DNA of 33,449 bases from Acidobacteriota bacterium. Lineage in GTDB: Bacteria; Acidobacteriota; Terriglobia; Acidiferrales; UBA7541. The notes beneath the pieces were generated by a model that made no database searches, was not told the DNA's origin, and saw nothing but the letters and a program-made list of their open reading frames with translations. The stretch spans positions 1 through 33,449 of the forward strand of contig JAKAOH010000016.1 in the NCBI GenBank assembly GCA_021812285.1. Direction: 5' to 3'. The position numbers and the translations under genes were made by a program. Shown here one piece after another: positions 23,517-31,230 of this stretch (the stretch's first letter is position 1; each line of letters begins with the position of its first letter).

Positions 23517-25421
23517 TTACGTCCCATCGCCCATGGGTTTTGGCGCGAGGATCTGCCGCAGGTAATCGGTCGTGCCCGGCACTCGGACAAGATGCGGGTA
23601 CTTCAGTCCGCCGTCGTAATAGACGGAATAGAGCGCGGTGACGCCTTCGCCCTTCGCCATGACTTGCAACGGCTTTTTGCTCTTCTGCGCTTGGGCGATT
23701 TCGCTCCACAACAAGCCGGTGCTGTATAGGTGGCCGTCGATGGACACAAGCTTCATGCCCGGTGCGAGCCCAGCCTTGAAAGCTGGTCCGTTCCATAACA
23801 CGTCCTTGATCTTGCCGTGCCCGTCGAGGAACAGGCCCACTGTGAACATTGCGTTGACGCCATGGCTGCTGAGTTCGCCCTTGCCGACGTTTTCGAGCGC
23901 ATTTTGATACCGCGAAGGCCGATCGGTATAGACCAGACGCCAACCACTGGCGTTGATGCCGGACAGCAGCGGAACCTGTTGGCCCACGCCGTACAGCCAA
24001 TTGTGCAGGAAACTCGCCCAGTCATACGGCTGGACCGCATTGAGAGCGCTGACGACGTCGTGGAAGGTGTAGGTATGAGTTGTGAAACTGCCGTTGTCGA
24101 TGCCGAAAAATCGGCGGGCAAAATCGTCAATCGAGCGCCGATCGTGACTTAACGTCCGGATTTTCACATCGACGGCGAGCCAGAGCAGCTCGCCTTCACG
24201 ATAGAAATCGATTTGCCGGCGCCAGTTCGCCCATGCGCTCGGTGAGCTGTAAAGCAACTGCGCGGCAACGGTGGTGTCGACGAGCGGCCGCCACTGGCGG
24301 CCGGGATGGTGCGCCATTACCGCCGCCCGGTAGGCGACCGCCTGACGCCATGTTTGCGGCGACCACAACCCGCTTCGCGCCGTCAGCGTGTCGCCGAGGT
24401 AGGTCGTGAGTCCCTCATACACCCACACCATCTTCGTATGCTCGGGAATTTCGAAATTGGGCTGCCACAGCCCCGCCGGACGCATGAATTTGCCGTTCCA
24501 GGAGTGCGTGTATTCGTGCGGCAGAAGCGACGCATCAAGCATGAAATGGTCGGCGTCGGCAAACATCTTCGAGCCGCTGCGCGCGCGGTCATCGCTCGAC
24601 TGGTGGTGCTCCAGACCACCCGTCGAAACGTAATCGCTGAGCGTCAGAAGAAGGTGGTAGTCGTTGTAGTGATGTGAGTGAAAGAGCGCCTGCGCTTGTT
24701 CGACCAGATGACGAAAATCGGCGAGTTGGGCATCGGAAATGTTGATCGCTGCCGCGGTGTCGCCCACCATGTCGAGATAACGATGCACCGACGAGCCGGG
24801 TGGCGTGAGATCGATCTCTCGGAAATATTTCCCGGCAATCACCGGTGAATCCACCAGCGTGTTGAACGGTACAGGCTTGAACGTGATGCGCCCGCCGCGG
24901 CGTTCTTCCGTCGTCAGCGCACTCGCGTAGCCCCAACTGGCGGGGATGACCAGCGTCGGTTCATACATCTGCGCCTTGGTCGGATAGCCGGTCTGGTACA
25001 GCGCTACGGTATTCCACTCCAGACCCATGAGACGCGGTGTCACCCGGTCGCGTGCCGGGAATTCGAAGCGGATATCGATCCGGTGCACGCCCGCCGGAAC
25101 CGTCAAATGGAACGCGAACATGTCCACTTCGTTGCGTAGCCATGCGATCCGTTTGCCGCGGGCCGTGATTTCCAGGCCCATCATTGTGCCGATCGGACCG
25201 TCCGGCGCGTGATCGCCCGGAATCCATTTCGGGTAGTAAAGCGTCAGCGGTCCCGGCCTGACCGGCATCACTTCCTGCACGTAGAAAATCGTTTGTTGCG
25301 GATGGGGCAATCGCACCGTTAGCGCAACGGGGCCGGCTGGACCCTTCGCAACCGTCTGACCGAAGCAAGGCGCCGACGCGACGAGGGCGACCGCGCCCAG
25401 AAGCATTGACAATCGTTTCAT
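23517..25421 (-). CDS. Exported M61-family (glycyl aminopeptidase-like) metallopeptidase with PDZ-like end
   Basis: The 634-residue protein starts at ATG 25421 (AGGGG upstream) with a signal peptide (MKRLSMLLGAVALVASAPCFGQ). It then has the M61 N-terminal beta region and a thermolysin-like catalytic domain. The zinc motif is HEYTH (H302-H306) followed by SWNGK, and the third ligand is in WVYEGLTTYLGD. GGLEHHQS, typical of M61, precedes it. Residues about 530-600 resemble a PDZ domain (GHGKIKDVLWNGPAFKAGLAPG). M61 members are aminopeptidases favouring small residues such as glycine; specificity here is not predicted. A start 2 codons earlier (25427) is possible. The gene stands alone next to the IS remnant, so acquisition by transfer is possible, but the sequence alone does not prove it. 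Confidence 0.88.
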   Translation of the reverse strand: MKRLSMLLGAVALVASAPCFGQTVAKGPAGPVALTVRLPHPQQTIFYVQEVMPVRPGPLTLYYPKWIPGDHAPDGPIGTMMGLEITARGKRIAWLRNEVDMFAFHLTVPAGVHRIDIRFEFPARDRVTPRLMGLEWNTVALYQTGYPTKAQMYEPTLVIPASWGYASALTTEERRGGRITFKPVPFNTLVDSPVIAGKYFREIDLTPPGSSVHRYLDMVGDTAAAINISDAQLADFRHLVEQAQALFHSHHYNDYHLLLTLSDYVSTGGLEHHQSSDDRARSGSKMFADADHFMLDASLLPHEYTHSWNGKFMRPAGLWQPNFEIPEHTKMVWVYEGLTTYLGDTLTARSGLWSPQTWRQAVAYRAAVMAHHPGRQWRPLVDTTVAAQLLYSSPSAWANWRRQIDFYREGELLWLAVDVKIRTLSHDRRSIDDFARRFFGIDNGSFTTHTYTFHDVVSALNAVQPYDWASFLHNWLYGVGQQVPLLSGINASGWRLVYTDRPSRYQNALENVGKGELSSHGVNAMFTVGLFLDGHGKIKDVLWNGPAFKAGLAPGMKLVSIDGHLYSTGLLWSEIAQAQKSKKPLQVMAKGEGVTALYSVYYDGGLKYPHLVRVPGTTDYLRQILAPKPMGDGT

Positions 25422-25480
25422 GTGCATCCCCTGAAGTGGAGTACTCGAAAGCACCAAACTGCTCGCCTGCCCGACGTTTT

Positions 25481-25508
25481 GTATCACCAAGGGTCGAGGC
25501 GTTGTCAA
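25481..25508 (-). promoter_or_regulatory. Candidate promoter of the M61 peptidase gene
   Basis: On the minus strand a perfect TTGACA (25508-25503) is followed after 16 nt by TGATAC (25486-25481), preceded by TGG. The leader to the ATG at 25421 would be about 55 nt. Confidence 0.45.
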
Positions 25509-25899
25509 GGCCAAACGACCGGGGCCCAATCGCCGCTATCGGCGGCGTACAGGCTCCGGGCGGTGAATTCCCGGCTGGCAACTGTCTCCAGAGACGGTCA
25601 GGCGTATGTTGTTGCCTAAGCTGGAATCCAGGCCGCAAATTCCGGTCCGGGTTTCCGCTCTGGGGGAAGCGCTCCATGCCACAAGGTGACTCGGGTTCGA
25701 CCCGCCAAGCTCCCTTACCGTCGTGGACGGGAAGTTTCGCTGGGGACTGAGTGGAAACGACAGGCGTTGCAGGATCCTGCTTCTTACTGTTCTGGCTGCT
25801 TCAACCGGCGGTGGGGTATCAAGGTGCTTCAGCGCTGGTTATGGTCGGCGCGTTTTCCGTCTATCCGTTCGTCCGCTTTCGCGCCGCGCACGGGCGGAT
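25509..25899. other. Intergenic region without recognisable gene
   Basis: Between the M61 promoter and the stop of the membrane-anchored small protein there are about 390 nt. A hairpin CGGG-TTCGA-CCCG (25692-25704) superficially recalls a tRNA T arm but lacks the rest of a cloverleaf. No start codon with a ribosome binding site leads into a convincing frame. Confidence 0.5.
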
Positions 25900-26424
25900 T
25901 CATACGTAGATCAGGTCGTTCCCGCCCGCGCGCCCCCAGCGCACGTCGTCGATCCACCAGCGGCTCGCGCTGCGGACCATGGTGAATTCGGCGTCCGTTT
26001 CCGTGCCTTCGTCTCCGCTGAAATGGATGTCGACCGTAACGTGATTGACGGTCTCAGCGTGGGGAAACATCGTGACGCGGCCCTCCAGCAGCCGCCAGTG
26101 GGTGGCCATCGCGGTGCTGAAAGTTTCAAAGGAAAGTTGGCGCCGGAAACGCACGGAAAACTGATCGTAAGCGGCGCGGAAATCGCCCCGCTCGAGCGCG
26201 GCGAAATGTTCTTCCACCAATTGCGTTGCCTGCGCATCCGCCTGGGCCATCGCCACCGGATTTTCCATCCGGCTCAGCCACAGGGTAGTCAGCGCAAAGG
26301 CGGCGCAACTCACCGCGAGCAGCGCAACCATCACCCAAAGCCAGCGCCGGTAGCGGCGATCGTCGAATGGGCCGCCGTCAGGCGGCTCTTCAACGGGAAA
26401 AATCGGAATGGGCGAATCGGCCAT
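25900..26424 (-). CDS. Membrane-anchored protein with NTF2-like domain, function unknown
   Basis: The 174-residue protein has a proline-rich cytoplasmic start, one membrane helix (about 29-48, WLWVMVALLAVSCAAFALTT) and an outer domain. That domain starts with a helix and the phrase EHFAALERGDFRAAYDQFS, and ends in strands such as EFTMVRSASRWWIDDVRW. This pattern of an acidic helix, FS(V)RFR and a closing WxIDD strand is typical of NTF2/DUF4864-like folds used for ligand binding or assembly. I do not recognise a named family. The thiolase lies 74 nt upstream on the same strand, so the two may be co-transcribed; no functional link is evident. Confidence 0.72.
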   Translation of the reverse strand: MADSPIPIFPVEEPPDGGPFDDRRYRRWLWVMVALLAVSCAAFALTTLWLSRMENPVAMAQADAQATQLVEEHFAALERGDFRAAYDQFSVRFRRQLSFETFSTAMATHWRLLEGRVTMFPHAETVNHVTVDIHFSGDEGTETDAEFTMVRSASRWWIDDVRWGRAGGNDLIYV

Positions 26425-26498
26425 TCCCGCGGATCATTCCTTTCGGCGGCCAGGTTCGCTCGGCCCCGCGCCGGCTGCGGCTTCCACCCCACGAGCGC

Positions 26499-27746
26499 TC
26501 ACGCGTTTTCGATTTCGAGCGCCATGCCCATGCCGCCCGATACGCACAGCGTCGCCAGGCCCCATTGCGCGCGCCGCCGCCGCATTTCGTGAACGAGCGT
26601 GGTGAGGATGCGCGCTCCGGTGCAGCCGATCGGATGGCCCAGCGCGATCGCGCCGCCGTTCGGGTTCAGCCGTTCCCGGTCGAAGCCGAGTTCGCGGTCG
26701 CAGGCCAGCACCTGCGCCGCGAATGCTTCGTTCAGTTCCACCACGCCGTAGTCCGCCAGTTTGCGCCCGCTGCGGCGCTCGAGCTTTCGCGCCGCTGGCA
26801 CCGGTCCGATGCCCATCACGCGGGGATCGACGGCCGCCACGGCGGAAAAGGAAATTCGCGCGAGCGGGTCGAGGCTCAATTCCTTCACGCGTTTCCCGCT
26901 CGCCAACACCAAAGCGGCCGCGCCGTCGGTGATTCCGCTGGAATTTCCGGCTGTGATGGTTCCCGTCTTGCGGAACACGGGAGGAAGTTTCGCCATGCTT
27001 TCCGTTGTGACGTCCGGGCGGATGTGTTCGTCGCGATCGAAACGGGTCGTCTGGCCCGAGCGGTCGGCGAGATCGAGGGGAGCGAGTTCCGCTTGGAAAT
27101 GGCATTCGGCCGCGGCGCGAGCGGCGCGTTGATGGCTTTCGGCGGCGTAGTCGTCCTGTTCCTCGCGTCCGATGCCGTAACGCTCGGCCAGCAATTCCGC
27201 CGTTTCACCCATCACCATTTCGGAAATCGGGCAGAGGAATCCGTCCTGATACATTCCGTCGAGCAGTTTCTGATCCCCCATTTTCGCGCCCCAGCGCGCG
27301 TCGAGCATGTAAGGCACGCGGCTCATGGATTCCGTTCCGCCGGCGACCACCAGATCCGCTTCGCCCAGCCGGATGCGCTGCGCGGCCAGCGCCACGCTTT
27401 CGAGGCCGGAAGCGCAGGCCATGTTGATGGTGAAGGCCGGCGTATCGTCGTCGAGTCCCGCCCGCCACGCGATTTGGCGGGCCGGATTCGGGCGCACGCC
27501 CGCCTGGCGCGCGTTGCCGAAAATCACTTCATCCACTTTCCAGGGATACGGCCAGCTTTCCGGCTGCGGCTCACCCGGCTTGCGCTCGGGCGGAATCTGG
27601 CCGAAGGCGCGAGCCAGCGCCGCGCGCGCGGCGTGGACGCCCAATTCGACGGCGGTCAGATTTTTCAGCGCGCCGCCGAAATTTCCAATCGGCGTGCGCA
27701 CCGCACTGATAATGAACGTTTCACGATCGTCTATGGGATTTTGCAT
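26499..27746 (-). CDS. Thiolase (acetyl-CoA C-acyltransferase)
   Basis: A 415-residue thiolase of the acetyl-CoA acetyltransferase/3-ketoacyl-CoA thiolase family. Catalytic elements are intact: nucleophile cysteine in [39 protein letters not shown] with the catalytic histidine, and the second cysteine in [11 protein letters not shown]. It condenses two acyl-CoA molecules or cleaves 3-ketoacyl-CoA in the cytoplasm; sequence alone does not settle direction or chain length. The start is ATG 27746 with AAGG upstream, and an extended -10 element (TGCTAGCAT) lies 13 nt before it. The frame is open far upstream through serS on the other strand, which is not coding. There are no neighbouring beta-oxidation or polyhydroxyalkanoate genes. 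Confidence 0.94.
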   Translation of the reverse strand: MQNPIDDRETFIISAVRTPIGNFGGALKNLTAVELGVHAARAALARAFGQIPPERKPGEPQPESWPYPWKVDEVIFGNARQAGVRPNPARQIAWRAGLDDDTPAFTINMACASGLESVALAAQRIRLGEADLVVAGGTESMSRVPYMLDARWGAKMGDQKLLDGMYQDGFLCPISEMVMGETAELLAERYGIGREEQDDYAAESHQRAARAAAECHFQAELAPLDLADRSGQTTRFDRDEHIRPDVTTESMAKLPPVFRKTGTITAGNSSGITDGAAALVLASGKRVKELSLDPLARISFSAVAAVDPRVMGIGPVPAARKLERRSGRKLADYGVVELNEAFAAQVLACDRELGFDRERLNPNGGAIALGHPIGCTGARILTTLVHEMRRRRAQWGLATLCVSGGMGMALEIENA

Positions 27747-27759
27747 GGGACCTTTTCTG

Positions 27760-27768
27760 ATGCTAGCA
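27760..27768 (-). promoter_or_regulatory. Extended -10 promoter (TGC-TAGCAT) of the thiolase gene
   Basis: The nine bases are identical to the element before panB. The core TGCTAGCA is an 8-bp palindrome in the 97-nt divergent gap between thiolase and serS. The leader would be only a few nucleotides. On the serS side of the gap there is also a hairpin (GCCGGC 27800-27805, GCCGGC 27813-27818) and a weak TACTCT (27830-27835). Confidence 0.45.
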
Positions 27769-27843
27769 CAGTTGTTGCGCGCCGGGAGTTCCGGCGCCCG
27801 CCGGCTTTTCTCGCCGGCCCGGGATGCGCTACTCTGTTTCGCT

Positions 27844-29115
27844 ATGCTTGATCTTTCCTTCGTGCGTGAACACACGGACGTCATCCGCCGGATGGCGGAA
27901 AATCGCGGCATTACGATCGATCTAGAGGCCTTCCAGGCCCTCGACGACGAGCGGCGCCGCCTGATCACCGAAGCCGAGCGCCTGAAGGCTTTGCGCAACC
28001 GCTCGAGCGAGGATATCGGCCGGCGCAAGCAGGCCGGCGAGGATATCGCCGCGCTGGCCGCGGAAATGAAGCAAACTTCGCAGCAGATCCGCCAATACGA
28101 CGACCGCATCGTCGAGCTCGACGAGCAATTGCGGCGGTTTCTGCTCACCGTGCCGAATCTGCCAGATGCCACCGTTCCCGTCGGCCGCGACGCCCACGAC
28201 AACGTCGAAGTTCGCCGTTGGGGCGCGCCCCCGGATTTCGATTTCATCCCTCGTCCGCATTGGGAAGTCGGCGAAAAGGCCGGCATTCTGGATCTCGAGC
28301 GCGCCACACGGATCGCCGGCTCGCGCTTTGCCTTGTATCGGGGTCTCGGCGCAAGGCTCGAACGCGCGCTGGCCAATTTCTTCCTCGACGTCCACACGCG
28401 CGAGCATGGCTATACCGAATTTCTCCCTCCGTTCATCGTCAGCACCGAATCGCTCACCGCCGTCGGCCAGCTGCCGAAATTCGCCGCCGATATGTTCCAT
28501 CTCGAGGGTACGGACTGGTGGCTCACTCCAACCGCCGAAGTCGAGCTGACCAATCTCCATCGCGGCGAGACGCTCGACGCGGACGCGCTTCCGCTTCGCG
28601 TCTGCGCCTGGACCGCCTGTTTTCGTTCGGAAGCCGGCGCCGCGGGCCGGGACACCCGCGGCATCGTGCGCCAGCACCAGTTTCAGAAAGTCGAGATGTA
28701 CAAATTCACCCGGCCCGAGCAAAGCTACGACGAACTGGAAAAGCTCGTTCGCGATGCCGAAGACCTGCTCCAGCGGCTCGGCCTGCACCACCGCGTCATC
28801 CTGCTTTCCACCGGCGACATGGGTTTCGCTTCCGCCAAAACCTACGACGTCGAGGTGTGGATGCCGTCAACCGGCGCCTTCATGGAAATCTCTTCCTGCT
28901 CGAATTGCGAATCGTTTCAGGCGCGCCGCGCCGGCATCCGTTTCCGGCCGAAAGGCGGGAAGAGCGAATTTGTTCACACGCTGAACGGCTCCGGCTTGGC
29001 CGTCGGCCGAACCTGGGTCGCGCTGGTCGAAAACTACCAGCAGGCTGACGGCTCGATCCTCATTCCCGATGCCCTGGTTCCCTATATGGGTATCGAGCGA
29101 ATTCCCGCCCCGTAA
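27844..29115 (+). CDS. serS: Seryl-tRNA synthetase
   Basis: SerRS charges tRNA(Ser), and also tRNA(Sec) in organisms that use selenocysteine, which matters for the UGA-containing peroxiredoxin in this window. The 423-residue length is standard. Residues about 30-105 form the antiparallel coiled-coil arm that grips the tRNA (LITEAERLKALRNRSS to IVELDEQLRRFLLTVPNLPD). Class II motifs follow: the TPTAEVELTNLHRGE active site, motif 2 CFRSEAGAAGRDTRGIVRQH, ISSCSNCESFQARRAGIRFR, and motif 3 LNGSGLAVGRTWVALVEN. The ATG has no ribosome binding site; a TACTCT -10-like box 8 nt upstream suggests a leaderless mRNA. It is divergent from the thiolase. Confidence 0.97.
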   Translation: MLDLSFVREHTDVIRRMAENRGITIDLEAFQALDDERRRLITEAERLKALRNRSSEDIGRRKQAGEDIAALAAEMKQTSQQIRQYDDRIVELDEQLRRFLLTVPNLPDATVPVGRDAHDNVEVRRWGAPPDFDFIPRPHWEVGEKAGILDLERATRIAGSRFALYRGLGARLERALANFFLDVHTREHGYTEFLPPFIVSTESLTAVGQLPKFAADMFHLEGTDWWLTPTAEVELTNLHRGETLDADALPLRVCAWTACFRSEAGAAGRDTRGIVRQHQFQKVEMYKFTRPEQSYDELEKLVRDAEDLLQRLGLHHRVILLSTGDMGFASAKTYDVEVWMPSTGAFMEISSCSNCESFQARRAGIRFRPKGGKSEFVHTLNGSGLAVGRTWVALVENYQQADGSILIPDALVPYMGIERIPAP

Positions 29116-29235
29116 GGCAGGGTACGGTTTGCCTCATTGGCAACAAGTGCTCGTGCCTGTTAGTCCTGTTGTATCAATCTGTTAAGGATTATTTTCGCGC
29201 CTAGGAGACGGCCGGTGGCCCGTTTTTACCCTGCC
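29116..29235 (+). other. Long-range 9-bp inverted repeat after serS, possible structured RNA with terminator
   Basis: GGCAGGGTA (29116-29124) begins directly after the serS stop and is perfectly complementary to TACCCTGCC (29227-29235). Inside are a 5-bp hairpin TTGCC/GGCAA and, near the 3' end, ACGGCC-GGT-GGCC(C)GT followed by TTTTT (29208-29227), a plausible intrinsic terminator for serS. The outer pairing could close a structured 3' UTR or small RNA of about 120 nt. I do not recognise a known RNA family. Confidence 0.4.
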
Positions 29236-29250
29236 AGCTGCCGGTTTTCG

Positions 29251-29279
29251 TTGACCCCGATTAGCTGCTTGAATAAACT
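29251..29279 (+). promoter_or_regulatory. Sigma-70-type promoter for the small YHS/TRASH-like gene
   Basis: TTGACC (29251-29256) and TAAACT (29274-29279) are separated by 17 nt. A start near 29286 would give a 70-nt leader to the ATG at 29355. A second possible -10 box, TAGCAT (29343-29348), lies 6 nt before the ATG and would make a leaderless mRNA. Confidence 0.5.
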
Positions 29280-29354
29280 GCGGCCAACTGATTTGCGTTT
29301 TTGCTTTTCGGGGCAGGGACGGCCCGACGGGAGAAGCAGGGGTAGCATAACGGA

Positions 29355-29642
29355 ATGGAATTCTTGCTTGATGTTTTTGAAACGGTTCTTTGGGTGATTT
29401 TTGTGGTTTGGCTGCTGCGACGCATTTTCGGTCGCAGGCCCGCGCGGCCGGCAAGTGCCGGACGCGTCGAGCGGCAGCCGGCCGCCCCCATGAAGACGCT
29501 GCATCGTGACCCCAGCTGCGGCACCTACGTGGCCGAGGACATTTCTTATCCGCTCGAAGAAGACGGGAAGACGCTGCACTTTTGTTCCGAGGAATGCCGG
29601 GCGCGTTACGTCGCCCGGAAACGGCGCTCCGCTCAGGCCTGA
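29355..29642 (+). CDS. Small membrane-anchored protein with YHS/TRASH-like cysteine motif
   Basis: The 95-residue protein begins with a membrane helix (about 3-23, FLLDVFETVLWVIFVVWLLRR). A basic/proline linker leads to a small domain with DPSCGTYV (about 52-59) and HFCSEECRARYV (about 75-86). Spacing of cysteines and the FCSxEC pattern match the YHS/TRASH zinc- or heavy-metal-binding group and PP0621-like small proteins. It probably sits at the inner membrane with the metal domain in the cytoplasm. The role is unknown; related domains bind copper or occur in metal sensing and transport. Glutamate dehydrogenase follows 137 nt later on the same strand. The ribosome binding site is weak. Confidence 0.75.
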   Translation: MEFLLDVFETVLWVIFVVWLLRRIFGRRPARPASAGRVERQPAAPMKTLHRDPSCGTYVAEDISYPLEEDGKTLHFCSEECRARYVARKRRSAQA

Positions 29643-29779
29643 AGGATCGGGTGAGGCCGCTGGCGGATGCGTCCATCTCTCGCGCCCGGCGGAGCGGTTT
29701 TCCGCGGCGCGGGTCGCGGCGCAAAGCCGCGGGTAAGCGGGCAGTCGCAGACGCTCGTCAGGCTGAAGGAGGAGATTCG

Positions 29780-31072
29780 ATGGCAACGGTCACCCGGCCC
29801 GTCGTTCCCCCGCGCATTCCACCTCGCGAGGACCTCAATCCATTTCACATCGCGCAGCTTCAATTCGACATGGCGGCCGAGCTGCTTAAGCTGACCAACG
29901 GCGCTCGGCAAATTCTGCGCGTGCCGCGGCGCATCCTGGAGGTTTCAATTCCCGTGGAGCTGGACAACGGGCAGACGCGCATTTTCACCGGCTACCGCGT
30001 GCAGCACAACGTGGCGCGCGGGCCGGGCAAAGGCGGCATTCGCTATCATCCGAACGTTTCGCTCGATGAAGTGAAGGCGCTGGCCGCGTGGATGACGTGG
30101 AAAACGGCCACGGTGAACGTTCCTTTCGGCGGCGCCAAGGGCGGTGTCATCTGCGATCCCAAACGCATGAGCAAGGGAGAACTCGAACGGCTCACGCGCC
30201 GCTATACCTATGAAATCGCCCCGCTCATCGGACCGGAACTGGATGTTCCCGCACCGGACGTCTACACCGACGCGCAGACGATGGCCTGGATTATGGACAC
30301 CTACGCCGTCACCGTCGGCCACGCCGCTCCCGCGGTCGTCACCGGCAAGCCGCTTTCGCTCGGAGGTTCCCCGGGCCGCGGCGAAGCCACCGCGCGCGGC
30401 GTCGTCGTGGTGGCCGAAGAGGCCTGCAAGTTCAAGAAGATTTCGCTGCGCGGCGCCACGGTGGCGATTCAGGGATTCGGTAATGTGGGCTCGACCGCCT
30501 GCCGGCTTTTCACCGAGCGAAAGGCGAAGGTGGTGGCGATCAGCGACTCGCGCGGCGGAGCCTACAGTGCCCGCGGCATCGATCCGCTCCGCGCCCAGCG
30601 CTACAAGGAACGCACCGGCACGGTCGTCGGCATGCCCGGGACTTCGCGTCTCAGCAACGACGACCTGCTCGCACTGAAGTGCGACCTCCTGTTGCCGGCG
30701 GCGCTCGAAGGCGTATTGACGCTCGCCAACGCCGATCAGATCAAGGCGCGCATCGTCGTCGAAGCCGCCAACGGCCCGACCACCCCTCATGCCGATGAAA
30801 TTCTTCACCGGAAGGGAGTGCTCGTCGTGCCGGATATTCTCGCCAACGCCGGCGGCGTCACCGTCAGCTACTTCGAATGGGTGCAAAATCTGCAGGGCTA
30901 CGCGTGGACCGAGGCGGAAGTCAACGATCGGCTCGGCGCGGTGATGCGCCGCGCGTTCGGTGAAATCGTCGCGTCGGTGCAAAAATATCGCACGCATCTG
31001 CGCAGCGGCGCTTACGCGCTCGCCGTCGGTCGCGTCGCCGAAGCCGTCCAGGCGCGCGGCCTGTTTCCCTGA
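29780..31072 (+). CDS. gdhA: Glutamate dehydrogenase (Glu/Leu/Phe/Val dehydrogenase family)
   Basis: The 430-residue protein belongs to the hexameric, roughly 50-kDa glutamate dehydrogenase class, which interconverts glutamate with 2-oxoglutarate and ammonia using NAD(P)H. Seen: GPGKGGIRYHPNV and WMTWKTATVNVPFGGAKGG with catalytic K120, DVPAPDVYTDAQTMAWIMDTY, the Rossmann motif IQGFGNVGS and the C-terminal VVEAANGPTTP...LVVPDILANAGGV. The start is ATG 29780 with a strong GGAGGAG upstream; the frame is open 66 codons further up, without homology. Coenzyme preference cannot be read with confidence. A strong terminator follows, so the gene probably ends its transcript. Confidence 0.95.
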   Translation: MATVTRPVVPPRIPPREDLNPFHIAQLQFDMAAELLKLTNGARQILRVPRRILEVSIPVELDNGQTRIFTGYRVQHNVARGPGKGGIRYHPNVSLDEVKALAAWMTWKTATVNVPFGGAKGGVICDPKRMSKGELERLTRRYTYEIAPLIGPELDVPAPDVYTDAQTMAWIMDTYAVTVGHAAPAVVTGKPLSLGGSPGRGEATARGVVVVAEEACKFKKISLRGATVAIQGFGNVGSTACRLFTERKAKVVAISDSRGGAYSARGIDPLRAQRYKERTGTVVGMPGTSRLSNDDLLALKCDLLLPAALEGVLTLANADQIKARIVVEAANGPTTPHADEILHRKGVLVVPDILANAGGVTVSYFEWVQNLQGYAWTEAEVNDRLGAVMRRAFGEIVASVQKYRTHLRSGAYALAVGRVAEAVQARGLFP

Positions 31073-31100
31073 AGTGTTTTGCATCGAGCATCTCTCTCGC

Positions 31101-31141
31101 CGCGCCGGAAGGAAACACCGCCCGCCGGCGCGACGTTTTTT
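31101..31141 (+). terminator. Intrinsic terminator after gdhA
   Basis: A perfect 8-bp GC stem (CGCGCCGG 31101-31108, CCGGCGCG 31125-31132) with a 16-nt loop is followed by ACG and six T residues, 28 nt after the gdhA stop. Confidence 0.65.
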
Positions 31142-31179
31142 CGTCCGGCATCCGATTCCCCTTGCGCGCAACTTTGCAC

Positions 31180-31208
31180 TTGCGCTTCGCCGTGCATCTT
31201 CTTAGAGT
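31180..31208 (+). promoter_or_regulatory. Candidate promoter of thiD
   Basis: TTGCGC (31180-31185) and TAGAGT (31203-31208) are separated by 17 nt. The start would be near 31215, just before GGAGG (31216-31220), supporting TTG 31231 as the thiD start. No thiamine-pyrophosphate riboswitch motifs are present. Confidence 0.4.
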
Positions 31209-31230
31209 GCAAGATGGAGGCGAACGAACG

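Noticed and set aside
25692-25704. tRNA T-arm-like GGGTTCGACCC
   Set aside because: The loop is too short when paired, and no acceptor, D or anticodon arms can be built upstream.
31142-31230. Thiamine-pyrophosphate riboswitch before thiD
   Set aside because: The leader is too short after the candidate promoter, and no CTGAGA or ACCTGA-type core motifs are present.
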